A stretch of 6,429 bases of DNA from positions 1 through 6,429 of the forward strand of contig CAMPIK010000143.1 in NCBI GenBank assembly GCA_946886325.1. Reading direction: 5' to 3'. The position numbers and the translations under genes were made by a program. Origin of the DNA: an uncultured Shinella sp. GTDB lineage: Bacteria > Pseudomonadota > Alphaproteobacteria > Rhizobiales > Rhizobiaceae. The notes beneath the pieces were generated by a model that did not search any database, was not told the DNA's origin, and saw nothing but the letters and a program-made list of their open reading frames with translations. This document shows, piece after piece, positions 5,900 through 6,429 of the stretch (positions are counted from its first letter, which is position 1; every line of letters begins with the position of its first letter).

Positions 5900-6429
5900 A
5901 TGCATCTCCTGCGCCGTCTGGTGCGCAACCGCCGCGGAAACTTCGGCATGATGACCGCGATCCTGGCCATCCCCGTCGTCGGCACGGCGGGCATGGCGCT
6001 CGATTTCGGTTATGCCTATGACATCCGCGTGGCGCTCAACGATGCCGCCGATGCTGCCGCGCTTGGCGCGATCAGCGAGAAGTCGGCCGGCGTCGCCGAG
6101 GCCGTGACCATGTCCAGCGACGGCGAAGTCGTCATCGCCAAGACGGATGCGCTGAAACTCTTCACGGCGCAGGGTGACGCCTCGATCAGCCAGTTGCCGA
6201 TCGACGTCGTCATCAACGTCTCCAAGAAGGGCAACAACCTGACCTCGACGGTCAATTACACGGCGAAGATCCCGACGGCCTTCCTCGGCATTCTCGGCAA
6301 GAAGTCCATTTCCATCTCGGGCAGCGCCACCGCCGTCTACCAGACCGAAAGCTTCATCGACTTCTACATGCTGCTCGACAACACGCCCTCGATGGGCGTC
6401 GGCGCGACGCCGGATGATGTGGCGAAGCT
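5900..6429 (+). CDS. TadG-like pilus assembly protein with von Willebrand A segment, 3' end beyond the window
   Basis: The first 176 codons of a second TadG-like protein are present, open to the right edge. A basic start (MHLLRRLVRNRRGN) leads into a hydrophobic anchor at about residues 15-38 that ends in ALDFGYAYD, then LNDAADAAALGA (46-57), the alanine-rich pattern shared with the TadG-related protein at 1960. Residues 60-150 form a probable periplasmic domain. At 153-166 the sequence IDFYMLLDNTPSMG starts a von Willebrand factor A domain. Its metal-ion site reads Asp160-x-Thr162-x-Ser164, where the classical motif is DxSxS. TadG proteins of Flp/Tad pili often have this architecture, with the A domain in the missing C-terminal part. 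GGAGGA (5887-5892) is 7 bases before the ATG and fixes the start. It is divergent from aroG. The cellular role, pilus assembly at the envelope, is inferred from the family. Confidence 0.87.
   Translation, partial: MHLLRRLVRNRRGNFGMMTAILAIPVVGTAGMALDFGYAYDIRVALNDAADAAALGAISEKSAGVAEAVTMSSDGEVVIAKTDALKLFTAQGDASISQLPIDVVINVSKKGNNLTSTVNYTAKIPTAFLGILGKKSISISGSATAVYQTESFIDFYMLLDNTPSMGVGATPDDVAK

Noticed and set aside
5717..5905. 62-codon minus-strand frame in the divergent gap
   Set aside because: It overlaps the start of the TadG-like gene, has no recognisable motif, and covers the likely promoter region.
1..6429. Defence systems, transposons, CRISPR arrays, tRNA genes or a transferred island
   Set aside because: No repeats, recombinase or RNA gene were seen, and base composition and codon use look uniform across all genes.

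Overview
The window is GC-rich alphaproteobacterial DNA. The strong GC bias at third codon positions, a class II DAHP synthase as a housekeeping gene, and Tad (tight adherence) pilus minor-pilin genes of the alphaproteobacterial type all point to the order Hyphomicrobiales (Rhizobiales), probably family Rhizobiaceae (Rhizobium, Agrobacterium, Shinella or Ensifer-like). This placement is inference from protein style; no rRNA or species marker is present.

Layout. Bases 1-1329 (+) are the C-terminal catalytic part of a membrane-anchored sulfatase/LTA-synthase-family phosphotransferase, whose N-terminal membrane part probably lies before the window. A weak terminator hairpin and an AT-rich 200-base gap follow. 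Next is a tightly packed two-gene unit on the + strand: a TadE-like pseudopilin (1536-1958) and, one base later, a 582-residue TadG-related protein (1960-3708). This unit meets a minus-strand pair tail to tail with only 11 bases between: a small GFA-family zinc protein (3720-4118) downstream of class II DAHP synthase (4268-5641), the first enzyme of the shikimate pathway. A terminator hairpin embedded at the DAHP synthase stop codon, and a second strong hairpin, separate these two. From the divergent 258-base gap upstream of the DAHP synthase, a second TadG-like gene with a von Willebrand A segment starts at 5900 (+) and runs off the right edge.

How they fit together. The TadE and the two TadG-like proteins share an N-terminal hydrophobic anchor with a periplasmic body, and are best read as envelope parts of a Flp/Tad pilus. 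The prepilin, ATPase, secretin and prepilin peptidase genes are not in this window. The DAHP synthase and GFA genes are metabolic neighbours with no evident link to the pilus. A TTAA-N7-TTAT site upstream of the second TadG-like gene resembles a CtrA box, which would fit known cell-cycle control of pili in alphaproteobacteria, but it is one unverified match.

Nothing in the window looks like a defence system, mobile element, CRISPR array or transferred island. The least understood coding part is the large C-terminal body of the 582-residue TadG-related protein. The most interesting non-coding parts are the divergent gap at 5642-5899 and the hairpin-rich gap at 4119-4267.
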